Source: JBBSHJ01 sp038253135 (GTDB taxonomy: Bacteria; Actinomycetota; Actinomycetes; Mycobacteriales; QHCD01). Taken from it: a stretch of 14,879 bases of DNA. The notes below the pieces were generated by a model. It saw only the letters and a program-made list of their open reading frames with translations, did not search any database and was not told the origin of the DNA. The stretch lies in assembly GCA_038253135.1 (NCBI GenBank), contig JBBSHJ010000079.1, positions 1 to 14,879 of the forward strand, given 5' to 3'. A program made the translations under genes and the position numbers. Shown one piece after another: positions 1 through 7,006 of the stretch (its first letter is position 1; every line of letters begins with the position of its first letter).

Positions 1-818
1 CAGAACTTGCCGTCGCTGTTGGTCGGAAGTCCGGAGGGGAGACCCCCACCTGCGGGCCCCTGATCGGAGCTGGCGGAATTCGACGGGTTCGGCGACGCCT
101 CGGACGATCCACCCGAGCCAGAGCCCGAGCTCGACGTCGAGCCTGACCCGGAAATGTCGCTGACCAGCCATTTGCCGTTCTGCTTCTCCACGGCGATCGG
201 GATGTCTTGCTTGTGGCCTTTGTACTTGACGGTGATATTGACGGTTGCGCGATCACCGTCCTCTTTGACATCGCCGATGTCATAGCTCGCGCCCGTCACC
301 GACTTGACATCGGCGGCACTGGAACTGCCGGCCGACTCGAGCCTGGCCACGTCGCTCTTCGCGCTGCCGGTCGAGACCTTCTCCGCGGCCTTCCAGTCCT
401 TGTCCTTCAGCGAGTTGATGAAGGACTGCACCGCGCCCTTGGGGCTGGTGGTGTCGTTCTTCTTGCCACCACCGGTGAACACGGTGAAGACGAGCACGAG
501 TACGACGGCAACGACGGCCGCGACGGCGGCGCCGAGGATCCACGGCGCGTTGCTCTTCTTGGGCGGCGGACCGTATCCGGGCGGCGGACCGTATCCGGGC
601 GGCGGCGGGCCGTAGCCCGGCCCGTGCGGGTAGCCACCCTGCGGCGGCCCATAACCCGGTTGCGGCGGGTAGCCCGGCTGGCCCTGCGGCGGGTACTGCT
701 GGCCGCCCTGCGGCGGGCCGTACGGGCCCTGGGGCGGGTACTGCTGACCACCGCCGTGCTGGCCACCGCCTTGCTGGCCTTGGGCGTTGGGGTCCCAGCC
801 CTGGGGCGGGTTGGTCAT
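1..818 (-). CDS. Pro/Gly-rich membrane protein with exported DUF4878/NTF2-like domain (C-terminus off the left edge)
   Basis: The frame is open from an ATG at 818 to the window edge, giving 272 visible residues. A strong AAGGAG (827-832) lies 8 nt upstream of the ATG and fixes the start. Residues 1-86 are a Gln/Gly/Pro/Tyr low-complexity cytoplasmic tail with PGYGPP-type repeats. KK at 87-88 precedes one membrane helix at about 92-115. Residues about 124-222 (from SPKGAVQSFINSLKDKDW to KWLVSDISG) resemble the small DUF4878/NTF2-like exported domains of actinobacterial proteins. After that comes a Ser/Gly/Asn/Pro-rich stretch continuing to the edge, so a further domain may follow. The Pro-rich tail plus single helix is typical of actinobacterial DUF4190-type envelope proteins of unknown role. 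It lies 157 bp downstream of uppS on the same strand with its own ribosome site. Domain naming is from family memory; the topology is seen directly. Confidence 0.8.
   Translation of the reverse strand, partial: MTNPPQGWDPNAQGQQGGGQHGGGQQYPPQGPYGPPQGGQQYPPQGQPGYPPQPGYGPPQGGYPHGPGYGPPPPGYGPPPGYGPPPKKSNAPWILGAAVAAVVAVVLVLVFTVFTGGGKKNDTTSPKGAVQSFINSLKDKDWKAAEKVSTGSAKSDVARLESAGSSSAADVKSVTGASYDIGDVKEDGDRATVNITVKYKGHKQDIPIAVEKQNGKWLVSDISGSGSTSSSGSGSGGSSEASPNPSNSASSDQGPAGGGLPSGLPTNSDGKF
563..620 (-). repeat. In-frame 18-bp tandem repeat coding Pro-Gly-Tyr-Gly-Pro-Pro
   Basis: Two perfect copies of gcggcggaccgtatccgg (563-580 and 581-598) are followed by a degenerate third copy. The unit is a multiple of three, so gain or loss of copies lengthens the cytoplasmic PGYGPP tail without a frameshift. 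Less regular Gln/Gly/Pro/Tyr repeats continue to about position 790. Confidence 0.8.
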
Positions 819-975
819 GGCCGGCGCTCCTTGCGATCGACGTCACGGGGTGGGGTCCTTCCGGCCGCGAGTGGGCGGAGGTTCGGACATCGGAGTAGAT
901 GGTGCCCGAATCCACAGCGTTCCGCAGGTCGAGGAGGCGGGTTGCGGGCTGGCACGGAACCGGGAGGCTACCGGC

Positions 976-1794
976 TTACGCTCGGGTCGGGCTCGGATCG
1001 GCCCCACCGAAGCGCCGATCGCGAGCGGCGTACGCCGCGCACGCCCGCCACAGGTGCCGGCGGTCGAAATCCGGCCAGTACGTGTCGACGAAGGCGAGCT
1101 CGGCGTACGACGCCTGCCAGAGCAGGAAGTTGCTGGTGCGCTGCTCCCCCGACGAGCGGATGAAGAGGTCGACGTCGGGCATCTCGGGGTCATAGAGGTG
1201 CCTGGCCACGGTCCGCTCGTCGATACGGTCGGGACGCAGCGTGCCGGCGGCGACCTCCCGGGCGATCGCGGCGGCGGCGTCGGCGATCTCGGCGCGGCCG
1301 CCGTAGTTCACGCAGAAGCCCAGGTTGAGCACCGTATTGTGCCGCGACATGTCCTGCGCCGTCTCGAGCTCGTCGATCACGCTCTTCCACAGCCGTGGTC
1401 GCCGGCCGACCCAGCGCACCCGCACCCCCATCGCGGCGAGGTAGTCGCGCCGCCGGTGGATCACGTCGCGGTTGAAGCCCATCAGGAAGCGCACCTCCTC
1501 CGGTGAGCGGCGCCAATTCTCCGTGGAGAAGGCGTACGCGGACAGCCACGGGATCCCGAGCTCGATCGCGCCCTCGATGACGTCGAGCAGTGACGCCTCT
1601 CCGGCCTCGTGTCCGCCCGTGCGGGGCAGGCCCCGCGCCCGCGCCCACCGGCCGTTGCCGTCCATCACGATCGCCACGTGTCGCGGCAGGCGCTCCGCCG
1701 GGATGTCGGGCGGCCGCACCCCCGAGGGATGAGGGGCCGGCTTGGTGACCGGCTGGGCCGGTTCGGGTGGGGTACGGCGGCGGCGTGCGGGCAC
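976..1794 (-). CDS. uppS: Isoprenyl (long-chain cis-prenyl) diphosphate synthase
   Basis: This enzyme condenses isopentenyl diphosphate onto an allylic diphosphate to build the C50/C55 polyprenyl carrier used for peptidoglycan and arabinogalactan precursors, at the inner face of the membrane. The 272-aa product carries all cis-prenyltransferase signatures: VMDGNGRWA (43-51, catalytic Asp45), the HEAGE segment (62-66), FSTENW (89-94), NYGGRAEI (163-170) and RSSGEQRTSNFLLWQ (213-227), followed by Glu232 at the second metal-ligand position. The arginine-rich N-terminus of about 38 residues before the catalytic core resembles the extended M. tuberculosis Rv2361c. The chosen start is GTG 1794, only 19 nt after the stop of the upstream gene and without a clear Shine-Dalgarno, so translation may be coupled. 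An internal GTG at residue 26 is an alternative start. Confidence 0.93.
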   Translation of the reverse strand: MPARRRRTPPEPAQPVTKPAPHPSGVRPPDIPAERLPRHVAIVMDGNGRWARARGLPRTGGHEAGEASLLDVIEGAIELGIPWLSAYAFSTENWRRSPEEVRFLMGFNRDVIHRRRDYLAAMGVRVRWVGRRPRLWKSVIDELETAQDMSRHNTVLNLGFCVNYGGRAEIADAAAAIAREVAAGTLRPDRIDERTVARHLYDPEMPDVDLFIRSSGEQRTSNFLLWQASYAELAFVDTYWPDFDRRHLWRACAAYAARDRRFGGADPSPTRA

Positions 1795-1813
1795 GCCAGA
1801 ACCGTATCGGCCG

Positions 1814-3598
1814 TCAATGCGGCGTCGGCGGGGCGGCGATCCGACCCAGGAGCGGGTGAATCGCGGCCTGCCGCTCCTGCGCCCTCTCGCGGGCCTCGTC
1901 CCACGCCACCTGTGCGTCGTGGTACGCCGTCACGGCCGCGTCGGCGCGGTCGCGACCGGCCTGGCGAGCCGCGGCGCGGTCGTGCTGCACCTGGGCTCGC
2001 GCGGCGTTCGCCCGGCGTCGGCCGATGCCGCCGATGACCAGCCCGATCAGGCCGAGCGCGGCGATCGCGATGCCGAGCGGCAGCGAGACGGCCAGCAGTC
2101 CGAGACCGGCGGCGGCGACTACGCCGCCGATGATCACCCAGAGGCGGGCCTCACGGGCGGGGTCCGTGTCGATCGGGTGCCTGTGGTCGACGGCCGCGTC
2201 ATAGCCGCCGAGCTGGCCCTCCACCGGTTTGGTGACATCGAGCGAGAGGGACGCACCGTCGAGGCTCAGGGGGACCTGGGTCGGCCGGGCCCCGATCCGG
2301 GTCGCCACGGCGTCGACCGCCGCGCCGATGACCGGCGCGGCCGCGGCGATCGCCACGCGGACGCGACCGGGGTGCTCATCATCGAGCGCGTCCGCCCGCA
2401 TCAGGTCCAGCGGGAGCCCGACGGGCTGCTGCCAGAGAGGAGGCCCGTGCCCGCCGGCCTCGTCCTCGGCGCCGTACGGCAGGCTCTCGCCGCCCACGAT
2501 GGCCCGCAGCGTGCGCACCCGGGCCAGCCACGGCACCTCCTCGGCGCTGCCCTCGTCGACGATCTGTTGCAGCACGACGGCTCGCGAATCGGCCCGTTCC
2601 TCGCGCTCCGCCTCCTCACTGTCGGCATCGCCCGCACCGGCGCGGGGGGAACCGCCATGATTCGGGTCGCCAGGGGTGGCGTCGTTAGCAATGGAGTCGT
2701 CGGGGATGTACACCCGGCGCGGCCCCGGTCCTGTCGGCAGCGGTGTGGAGGCGATCCGCTCCAGCCACGAACCGACGCCGTCGAGCACGGTGGCGGTGAC
2801 GGTCGCCACCGCCATCCCGCGGGTCGAGTCGGACCCGGCGTTCTCCGGGCCACCCGCCGGTGCGAGCGGCCGGCCGAACTTCCGGTCCAGCAGCTGCGTC
2901 CAGGCCCGCCCCTCGTCGGCCCGCGCGTCGGGCTCGAGATCGCCCACCAGGTCGGACAGACGATCGGTGACGATGCGATGCCCGTCCTCGCCGAGCGCGC
3001 CGTCCGCCGCGTCGATCCACACCGCGCGCTGCACCCGCCCGGCCGGGACGTCGTACCGCAGCGGCACGAAAGCCGCCTCGATGCACTCCGGCTGGGCGCG
3101 CTCTCCCTGCCCGGCCAGGGAGAGCAGGAGCACGCCGAACGCGCAGGTGCGCAGGTCGTCGCGGCGCCGGCCCTCCGCGATCAGCGTCCGGGAGCGGGCT
3201 GCGCCGGATTCCAGCAGGGTGATGAAACCCTTGACCGCGGGCGGCAGCCAGTAGCCGGGGACGTCCTCGAATTCCGCCAGGTTGCCGCCGAAACGCCCGT
3301 CGGCGAGGTAGACCAATGCGGTGCGGGTGCGGAATCGGGCCAGCTGGGGCCCGTCGAACATGGCCAGCCGTTCGCGCATGTCGGCGAGCTCGACGAAGGC
3401 GTCGAACGCCCGAGCCAGCTGGTCGACCCTCCCCTCGAGGGAACCCTGTTGACGCGCGAGAGCACGCTGCCGGCGCGCCGCCGAGGCCCGCGCGCTGGAC
3501 TGCGCGACGAGGCCGGCTTCCAGGTCGCGGATCTGCTTGGTTTGCTTGTAGTCCCGCCAGCTGTCGCTGAAGAACCAGTCAGTGAAGTCGTTCGGCAC
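1814..3598 (-). CDS. Unrecognised coiled-coil protein with C-terminal membrane hairpin
   Basis: A 594-aa protein that I do not recognise. It starts PNDFTDWFFSDSWRDYKQTK. Residues about 15-80 are charged, Ala/Arg-rich and predicted helical or coiled. Residues 90-290 look like a folded soluble region (for example YLADGRFGGNLAEFEDVPGY). About 300-345 is an acidic, Gly/Asp/Glu-rich linker. Two adjacent hydrophobic segments at about 487-505 and 507-527 form a short membrane hairpin ending in GRRR, followed by an Ala/Arg/Asp/Glu-rich helical tail to the C-terminus. There is no signal peptide, so both ends should be cytoplasmic. The frame continues upstream to a TTG at 3628, but GTG 3598 has GGAGGA 9 nt before it and is chosen. 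It lies between recO (84 bp upstream) and uppS (19 bp downstream), in probable co-transcription. The function is unknown; a scaffold or membrane-associated partner is only a guess. Confidence 0.8.
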   Translation of the reverse strand: MPNDFTDWFFSDSWRDYKQTKQIRDLEAGLVAQSSARASAARRQRALARQQGSLEGRVDQLARAFDAFVELADMRERLAMFDGPQLARFRTRTALVYLADGRFGGNLAEFEDVPGYWLPPAVKGFITLLESGAARSRTLIAEGRRRDDLRTCAFGVLLLSLAGQGERAQPECIEAAFVPLRYDVPAGRVQRAVWIDAADGALGEDGHRIVTDRLSDLVGDLEPDARADEGRAWTQLLDRKFGRPLAPAGGPENAGSDSTRGMAVATVTATVLDGVGSWLERIASTPLPTGPGPRRVYIPDDSIANDATPGDPNHGGSPRAGAGDADSEEAEREERADSRAVVLQQIVDEGSAEEVPWLARVRTLRAIVGGESLPYGAEDEAGGHGPPLWQQPVGLPLDLMRADALDDEHPGRVRVAIAAAAPVIGAAVDAVATRIGARPTQVPLSLDGASLSLDVTKPVEGQLGGYDAAVDHRHPIDTDPAREARLWVIIGGVVAAAGLGLLAVSLPLGIAIAALGLIGLVIGGIGRRRANAARAQVQHDRAAARQAGRDRADAAVTAYHDAQVAWDEARERAQERQAAIHPLLGRIAAPPTPH

Positions 3599-3607
3599 CC
3601 CGTCTGC

Positions 3608-3613
3608 TCCTCC
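3608..3613 (-). promoter_or_regulatory. Strong Shine-Dalgarno GGAGGA deciding the start at 3598
   Basis: The minus strand reads GGAGGA, then a 9-nt spacer, then GTG (3598). The upstream in-frame TTG at 3628 has no comparable site and would place this motif inside the coding region. The shorter 594-aa product is therefore preferred. Confidence 0.7.
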
Positions 3614-3682
3614 GCGTCGTACCGCCAAGCGCGAAGCGAAGCGTAGTTCACCCGGCTGCCCGCTCTCACCGGCCGCGGGCGG

Positions 3683-4423
3683 TCACGTGCGCTCGACCAG
3701 GCGCAGCGAGCGCAGCCCCCGCTCGAGGTGCCACTGCAGGTGCGCGGCGACAAGGCCGCTGGCCTCCCTGGCCGGGGCCGGGTCGGTCTCTTCGGCGGCG
3801 GCCCAGTCGCCGGCGAGCAGGGCGTACATCAACGCGACGGTCGCCGGCGCGGGCGCCTGCGACCCCGACGGGCGGCAGCGCGCGCAGACCGAGCCGCCGG
3901 CCGGCACCGAGAAGGCCCGGTGCGGCCCGGGATCGCCGCACACCGCGCAGTCGAACAGCGCCGGCTGCCAGCCGGCGATCGCCATCGCCCGCAGCAGGAA
4001 CGCGTCGAGGACCATCGTGGGCAGGTGCCCGTCGCGCGCCAGCGACCGCAGCGCGCCGACGACCAGCAGGTGCAGCCGCAATGCGGGCTCGCGTTCCTCC
4101 GACGTCAGCCGCTCGGCCGTCTCGAGCACGGCCATGCCGGCGGTGTGCTTGGCGTAGTCGTTGGCGATCATGGCGCCGTAGGGGGCGATGGTCTCGGCCT
4201 GCTGCACGATGTCCAGCGACCGGCCGATATAGCACTGGACGTCGACGTGGGTGCCCGGCTCGAGCCGCGCACCGAACCGCGAGGTGGTACGGCGTACCCC
4301 CTTGGCCACCGCACGGACCCTGCCCGTCCGCCGGGTCAGCAATGTCGCGATGCGATCGGCCTCGCCGAGCTTCTGCACGCGCAGCACGACGGCGTCATCG
4401 CGGTAGGTGGGCACGCACGTCAT
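3683..4423 (-). CDS. recO: DNA repair protein RecO
   Basis: RecO binds SSB-coated DNA and, with RecR, loads RecA in the RecF pathway of gap repair. The 246-aa product has the N-terminal OB-fold (residues about 5-80) with the family signature KLGEADRIATLLTRRTGRVRAVAKGVRR (18-45), then FGARLEPGTHVDVQ. A helical C-terminal domain follows, carrying a CxxC-CxxC zinc site (Cys159, Cys162, Cys180, Cys183) and the conserved GLVAAHLQWHLER stretch. It is slightly shorter at the C-terminus than the mycobacterial protein as I remember it. ATG 4423 with a G-rich upstream stretch is the chosen start. The frame stays open far upstream, but that part lies antisense to the next gene and has no RecO homology; a GTG three codons inside is possible. 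It appears to lead a recO, unknown gene, uppS transcription unit. Confidence 0.93.
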   Translation of the reverse strand: MTCVPTYRDDAVVLRVQKLGEADRIATLLTRRTGRVRAVAKGVRRTTSRFGARLEPGTHVDVQCYIGRSLDIVQQAETIAPYGAMIANDYAKHTAGMAVLETAERLTSEEREPALRLHLLVVGALRSLARDGHLPTMVLDAFLLRAMAIAGWQPALFDCAVCGDPGPHRAFSVPAGGSVCARCRPSGSQAPAPATVALMYALLAGDWAAAEETDPAPAREASGLVAAHLQWHLERGLRSLRLVERT

Positions 4424-4568
4424 TGTCCGCCCCCGGTACGACGTCCCGCCAGAACCCGCGAGTCGCCGCGGCCGTCGAGGCGGGATGGATGCGGTCTCGC
4501 CCACGACCAAGCGCAATCGCCTGTGACTCAGGTTCGCAGGGCCGGGCACCCGGCTCCGGCGGGAGAAA

Positions 4569-4597
4569 TCGACCGGCCCTCGACCGGCTCTGATAAT
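4569..4597 (+). promoter_or_regulatory. Candidate housekeeping promoter for the acetyltransferase gene
   Basis: TCGACC (4569-4574), a 17-bp spacer, then GATAAT (4592-4597). These match the -35 and -10 consensus at 4/6 and 5/6, which is unusually AT-rich for this DNA. A start near 4604 would give a 5' leader of about 48 nt before GTG 4652. This lies in the 228-bp divergent gap between recO and the acetyltransferase, which otherwise shows only a short palindrome around gccgggcacccggc. Confidence 0.45.
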
Positions 4598-4651
4598 CCG
4601 GTGGCTCGCGAGGGCGCGGGGCTGGCACCGTGGCGGCATGAGGTCGCGGCT

Positions 4652-5650
4652 GTGAAGGACGTGCGGATCGAGGAGTTCTACGCGGCTTCGGCCTCGGAGG
4701 AGTTGCTGGAGCAGTGGTACGCGATCGATGTCGCCGCGACCGAGCATGACCTGCCGACCGAACCGCTGCCGGTACGCGAGGAGCTGTTCGCGAGCCTGCG
4801 CCAGGCACCGCGACCGGGCGAGCAGAAGCACCGGTGGTTCGCCTATGTCGGCGGGCAGGCCGTCGGCACCGTCATCCTCAACCTGGCGGATCCGCCGAAC
4901 GAGACGCAGGCCTGGATCGGCATCCGTGTGCGGCCCGAATGCCGCCGCCGCGGGATCGGCTCGCTGCTGCATGCGCGGGCGCTGTCGGTCGTGACGGCGG
5001 CGGGGCGGGTCGGCGTGCTCACCGAGGTTCCTGAGGGTGCGCCCGGGGAGTCCTTCGCGCACCGGCACGGCTACGTCGAGGCCCAGCGCGAGCCGCAGAG
5101 CCTCTCCCGGCTCGCGGACATCGACCCCGCCCTGCTCGCCGAGATCGCCGGCCGCGACCACGGTGGCTATCGGCTGGCGCGCTGGGCGGCGCGGGTGCCC
5201 GACGAGCATGTCGCGTCGTACGCCGTCGCCAAGCGGGCGATGGCGGACGCCCCGACCGGCGAGACCGGCTGGGAGACACCGACCTGGGATGTCGAGCGGG
5301 TGCGTGAGGGCGAGCGGCGTACGGCGGAGCGCGGCCTGCAGTGGTACGGCACCTTCGCGCTCGCACCCGACGGCACGGTGGCCGGCCTCACCGAGCTGAG
5401 CATCGACCCCCGCCGGCCGGCCCGCGCCGGTCAGGACGACACGAGCGTCGTACCGGCGCATCGCGGGCACGGCCTCGGCCTGTGGATGAAGGCCGACATG
5501 ATCGCACGGTTGCGCAAGGACCACCCGGCGACGACGGAGATCGTGACCTGCAACGCGGACACCAACGAGCACATGCTGGCCATCAACCGCGCCCTCGGGT
5601 TCGCCGTCGAGCTGTGGTGGATCAACCTGCGCCGCGACCTTTCCGCGTAG
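4652..5650 (+). CDS. Tandem-domain GNAT acetyltransferase
   Basis: A 332-aa protein with two GNAT folds in tandem. The first (about 1-165) has the acetyl-CoA pyrophosphate loop in IRVRPECRRRGIGSLLHARA (91-110, R-R-G-I-G). The second (about 170-332) has TSVVPAHRGHGLGLWMKADM (264-283, R-G-H-G-L-G), followed by CNADTNEHMLAINRALGF, the usual C-terminal GNAT motif B. Such duplicated GNATs occur in actinobacteria; mycothiol synthase is one example of the fold, but this is not MshD by any motif I can see. The acyl acceptor is unknown; a small amine, antibiotic or peptide is possible. GTG 4652 is chosen because GAGG (4640-4643) lies 8 nt upstream. It is the only plus-strand gene in the left two thirds of the window, transcribed divergently from recO and convergently with the MFS gene, whose end it overlaps by 29 bp. 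Confidence 0.88.
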   Translation: MKDVRIEEFYAASASEELLEQWYAIDVAATEHDLPTEPLPVREELFASLRQAPRPGEQKHRWFAYVGGQAVGTVILNLADPPNETQAWIGIRVRPECRRRGIGSLLHARALSVVTAAGRVGVLTEVPEGAPGESFAHRHGYVEAQREPQSLSRLADIDPALLAEIAGRDHGGYRLARWAARVPDEHVASYAVAKRAMADAPTGETGWETPTWDVERVREGERRTAERGLQWYGTFALAPDGTVAGLTELSIDPRRPARAGQDDTSVVPAHRGHGLGLWMKADMIARLRKDHPATTEIVTCNADTNEHMLAINRALGFAVELWWINLRRDLSA

Positions 5651-6869
5651 TCGCTTCCCGCCCCGCCGGCGGGCGGGGCGGGCGGGGCGGGCGGCCGAGG
5701 GTGCTTCGGCGGGCCCACACCCACGCCGCGGCGACGGTCACGGCCGCCGCGGCGAGACAGTAGGTCACGCCCGCGCCGTACCGCTGCGCGACGGCGCCGG
5801 CGATCGCGTTGCCTCCCGATGCGGAGATCAGCCCGCAGCCGACCGTCGCGGTGTACGCCGTGGTGAGCGAACCCGCCGGTGCGACGTCATCGAGCAAAGC
5901 GGAGGAGGCGATCGGGGTCACCGCCACGAGGGCCGAGCCGACGAACATCAGGACGAACAGCGCCACCAGGATGCCGGCGGCACCAGCGATCGCCCAGCCG
6001 AAGAGGGCGTCGAGGCCGAGGGCGACGGCCAGCTGCGTCGCCCGCGGTGGTGTCCAGCGGATCGCGCCGTAGACCAGCCCGCCGACGACATCACCAACGG
6101 CGCCGAGCGCGAACCCGACACCCGCCAGGGCGGCCGGACCGTGCGCGAGCACGGCCGCGGGGAGAGCGACGGCGCCGACGCCGCCGGCAAATCCCAGCGC
6201 GGAGTTGGCCACAAGCAGCGTGATCAGGCCGGCGGACAGCAGCCGGGAACGCCGCTCGTGGGGGTCAGGCACGGCTGTCCACGCACGGGCGGCCGGTGTC
6301 AGCGCGAAGGCGACTCCGCCCGCACCGATCACGGCCGCCGCGAACCCGACGGCCGCGGCGGGCGTCGCGACCAGCACCGCCGCGGAGACGATCAGCGGAC
6401 CGGCCATCATCGCGAGGCCGAAGGAGACCGCCAGCAGGGCGTACGCCGACGTCCGCACCGGTCCGTCGGGAATCAAGCTCGTGATCAGGACCCGCACGCT
6501 GCTGATGGTGGCGGGGAAGGCCAGCCCGGCGAGGACCGCCAGCAGCGGTACGACGTACCCGACGTTCAGGCCGGGAAGGACCGTCGTACCCAGGCTGGTG
6601 CCGCACACCACCGCTGCCGGTACGAGAACCCGCGGCTGGCCGAAGCGGTCGATCAGCCGGCCTTGCGCGAAGATGCCGAGCGCATTCCCGAAGCCGAACG
6701 CCCCGGCGACCAACCCGGCCCGGGTCAGCGACCCTGTCCGGTCCTGAATGGCCAGCAGCAGGCCGAGACCGACCGAGCCCAGCGCGAGGCTGACGGCGAT
6801 GCCGATCAGATAGGGCACGAGGAATCCGGGAGTGCGAAAGACCCGGCGATATGCAGCGAGCACGGGCAT
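5622..6869 (-). CDS. Major facilitator superfamily transporter
   Basis: A 415-aa polytopic protein with about 12 hydrophobic helices. It begins with YRRVFRTPGFLVPYLIGIAVS and has the MFS loop 2-3 signature region GRLIDRFGQPRVLVPAA (about 70-86), a drug-efflux-like arrangement in the inner membrane. The substrate is unknown. The C-terminal tail is odd: about 30 residues rich in Pro/Arg (PPRPPRPP), encoded by GC repeats that also form a hairpin, and its last 29 bp overlap the opposing acetyltransferase gene. ATG 6869 is listed; GTG 6863, two codons inside, has AAAGG with a better 7-nt spacing and may be the real start. It sits 137 bp downstream of era on the same strand, with a candidate promoter in between, so it is probably an accessory insertion rather than part of the core operon. 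Confidence 0.85.
   Translation of the reverse strand: MPVLAAYRRVFRTPGFLVPYLIGIAVSLALGSVGLGLLLAIQDRTGSLTRAGLVAGAFGFGNALGIFAQGRLIDRFGQPRVLVPAAVVCGTSLGTTVLPGLNVGYVVPLLAVLAGLAFPATISSVRVLITSLIPDGPVRTSAYALLAVSFGLAMMAGPLIVSAAVLVATPAAAVGFAAAVIGAGGVAFALTPAARAWTAVPDPHERRSRLLSAGLITLLVANSALGFAGGVGAVALPAAVLAHGPAALAGVGFALGAVGDVVGGLVYGAIRWTPPRATQLAVALGLDALFGWAIAGAAGILVALFVLMFVGSALVAVTPIASSALLDDVAPAGSLTTAYTATVGCGLISASGGNAIAGAVAQRYGAGVTYCLAAAAVTVAAAWVWARRSTLGRPPRPPRPPAGREATTRKGRGAG
5657..5682. terminator. 11-bp perfect GC hairpin between convergent genes
   Basis: Arms cccgccccgcc (5657-5667) and ggcggggcggg (5672-5682) pair perfectly around a 4-nt ggcg loop. The hairpin begins 6 nt after the acetyltransferase stop, the right place for a plus-strand terminator. 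It has no U-tract, as is common in high-GC actinobacteria. It lies inside the last codons of the MFS gene, so on the minus strand it would form just before that stop codon. Confidence 0.55.
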
Positions 6870-6966
6870 GCCTTTCGGCTATGCCCACCCACCCGGATCG
6901 ACGTGCCCGCCTTGCGTGCCGCGGTGCCCGCGCCCAAACGAAGTCGCCGATGCGGCGATGGGGGTC

Positions 6967-6995
6967 AGGATAGTGCGGCCGTGCGGGGGCGTCGA
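6967..6995 (-). promoter_or_regulatory. Candidate promoter for the MFS gene
   Basis: On the minus strand TCGACG (6990-6995) is followed by a 17-bp spacer and TATCCT (6967-6972). Each hexamer matches 4/6 of consensus. Initiation near 6960 would give a leader of about 90 nt. It lies 12 bp past the era stop, suggesting the MFS gene is not dependent on era read-through. Confidence 0.35.
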
Positions 6996-7006
6996 GAGGT
7001 CCGCGG

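Noticed and set aside
1742..3646. Long plus-strand open frame opposite the unknown 594-aa gene
   Set aside because: It is the antisense of a frame with a strong Shine-Dalgarno and sensible protein composition. The plus-strand product is Arg/Gly/Pro-rich low-quality sequence, as expected from GC-rich shadows.
4500..4650. Possible tRNA or small RNA in the recO-acetyltransferase gap (ggttcg followed by GC stems)
   Set aside because: No cloverleaf with a matching acceptor stem or anticodon arm could be drawn; only a short palindrome and a promoter candidate are supported.
4424..5572. N-terminal extension of the recO frame to a start at 5572
   Set aside because: The extension lies antisense to the acetyltransferase and has no RecO similarity; homology begins at residue 6 or so of the 246-aa product.
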